DNA from: Coraliomargarita sp. CAG:312
Lineage (GTDB): Bacteria > Verrucomicrobiota > Verrucomicrobiia > Opitutales > Intestinicryptomonadaceae
DNA length: 15,877 bases
Assembly: GCA_000438015.1 (NCBI GenBank)
Contig: FR901592.1
Coordinates: 35,684 to 51,560 of the forward strand
Direction of reading: 5' to 3'
Both the position numbers and the translations under genes were made by a program. The notes below the pieces were generated by a model that searched no databases, was not told the origin of the DNA, and saw nothing but the letters and a program-made list of their open reading frames with translations. Positions within the stretch are counted from its first letter, which is position 1. Each line of letters opens with the position of its first letter. This document shows positions 15,604 to 15,877 of the stretch, piece by piece.

Positions 15604-15804
15604 ATGTCAGTAGAAGTGAGGCTCCGCAAAGGAGAGGCTATGGAAAAGGCTCTGCGCCGTCTGAAGAAGAAGCTGGACCGCGAAGGCGTAATTCGCGACA
15701 TCAGGCAGAAGCGCTACTTTGAAAAGCCGTGCGAAATCAAGCGCCGCAAGCGCAAGGTTGCTGCGTTCAATAACATGCTCCGCCAGCGCTACGAAAACCG
15801 CTAA
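15604..15804 (+). CDS. rpsU: 30S ribosomal protein bS21
   Basis: Small basic protein of the 30S subunit, near the 16S rRNA 3' end and the mRNA exit region, needed for normal translation initiation. The 66 residues match bS21 in length and sequence: 'VEVRLRKGEAMEKALRRLKKK' at the N-terminus (cf. the usual EPFEKALRRFKR), 'REGVIRDIRQKRYFEKP' in the middle and a strongly basic 'KRRKRKVA' helix near the end. The start is fixed by the 10-base Shine-Dalgarno sequence just upstream. It lies 95 bp after the GH16 gene in the same direction; a nested inverted repeat in the gap may carry regulation. Recognition is secure. Confidence 0.96.
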   Translation: MSVEVRLRKGEAMEKALRRLKKKLDREGVIRDIRQKRYFEKPCEIKRRKRKVAAFNNMLRQRYENR

Positions 15805-15818
15805 ACGCGGCATTCCAA

Positions 15819-15877
15819 ATGAAGCCTGCAAGCAGGCAACTTGTTTATGGAATTGAAGACCCGACCGGAAACGGCCG
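15819..15877 (+). CDS. Possible start of a downstream gene, cut by the window edge
   Basis: An ATG 14 bp after the rpsU stop opens a frame that continues to the window end, 19 codons reading 'MKPASRQLVYGIEDPTGNG'. The 'LVYGIED' stretch slightly recalls the N-terminus of some NCS2 nucleobase permeases ('LVYGLDDKPP'), but 19 residues are too few to assign a function. No Shine-Dalgarno sequence is visible. A second ATG at 15847 in another frame is also open to the edge, so the reading frame itself is uncertain. Confidence 0.25.
   Translation, partial: MKPASRQLVYGIEDPTGNG

Noticed and set aside
15824..15837. GCCTGC/GCAGGC hairpin after rpsU as a terminator
   Set aside because: Effective stem is 5 bp with a 4-base loop and is followed by AACTTG rather than a T-run; it also lies inside a possible downstream coding start.

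Overview
The window looks like ordinary chromosome from a Gram-negative, envelope-bearing bacterium of the PVC group, most likely Verrucomicrobiota (an Opitutae/Puniceicoccales-like lineage, possibly anaerobic). This is an inference from gene content: a PEP-CTERM protein, a Tat-exported Gfo/Idh/MocA oxidoreductase beside an exported ThuA/HEAT/discoidin-like protein, a GH16 enzyme fused to a right-handed beta-helix, an outer-membrane lipid A deacylase and a 'reverse' rubrerythrin. There is no rRNA, tRNA, insertion sequence, prophage or CRISPR array.

Layout. On the left, argA (+) runs from the edge to 1324 and faces rsmD (-, 2250-1636) across a 311-bp gene-free stretch. rsmD and the lpxR-like gene (+, 2264-3319) diverge with only 13 bp between start codons. 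lpxR converges on a minus-strand block that is read right to left from 12896 to 3557: ybaK; a PEP-CTERM beta-rich protein with its own promoter and terminator; a PilT-type ATPase; the Gfo/Idh/MocA-ThuA pair, ending in a terminator; an AEC-family permease; and rubrerythrin, ending in a terminator. On the right, the plus strand carries an 823-residue secreted GH16/beta-helix protein, then rpsU (bS21) behind a 10-nt Shine-Dalgarno sequence, then a possible gene start cut by the window edge.

How the genes fit together. Three groups are visible. Housekeeping genes: argA (arginine synthesis), rsmD (16S rRNA methylation), ybaK (Cys-tRNA(Pro) editing) and rpsU. Envelope and surface genes: the LpxR-like enzyme, the PEP-CTERM protein and PilT. 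Glycan or sugar use: the exported oxidoreductase and ThuA pair, which resembles ThuB/ThuA 3-keto-sugar chemistry, and the GH16 enzyme. Three strong hairpin-plus-T-tract terminators end the rubrerythrin, ThuA and PEP-CTERM genes. Ribosome binding sites are uneven: gfo, pilT and rpsU have good ones, while rsmD, lpxR, ThuA, the PEP-CTERM gene and the GH16 gene have none that I can see.

I found no clearly new defence or mobile system. The points most worth a second look are the rpsU leader, the exported oxidoreductase/ThuA pair, the GH16-beta-helix fusion with its C-terminal module, and the 13-bp divergent rsmD/lpxR start region.
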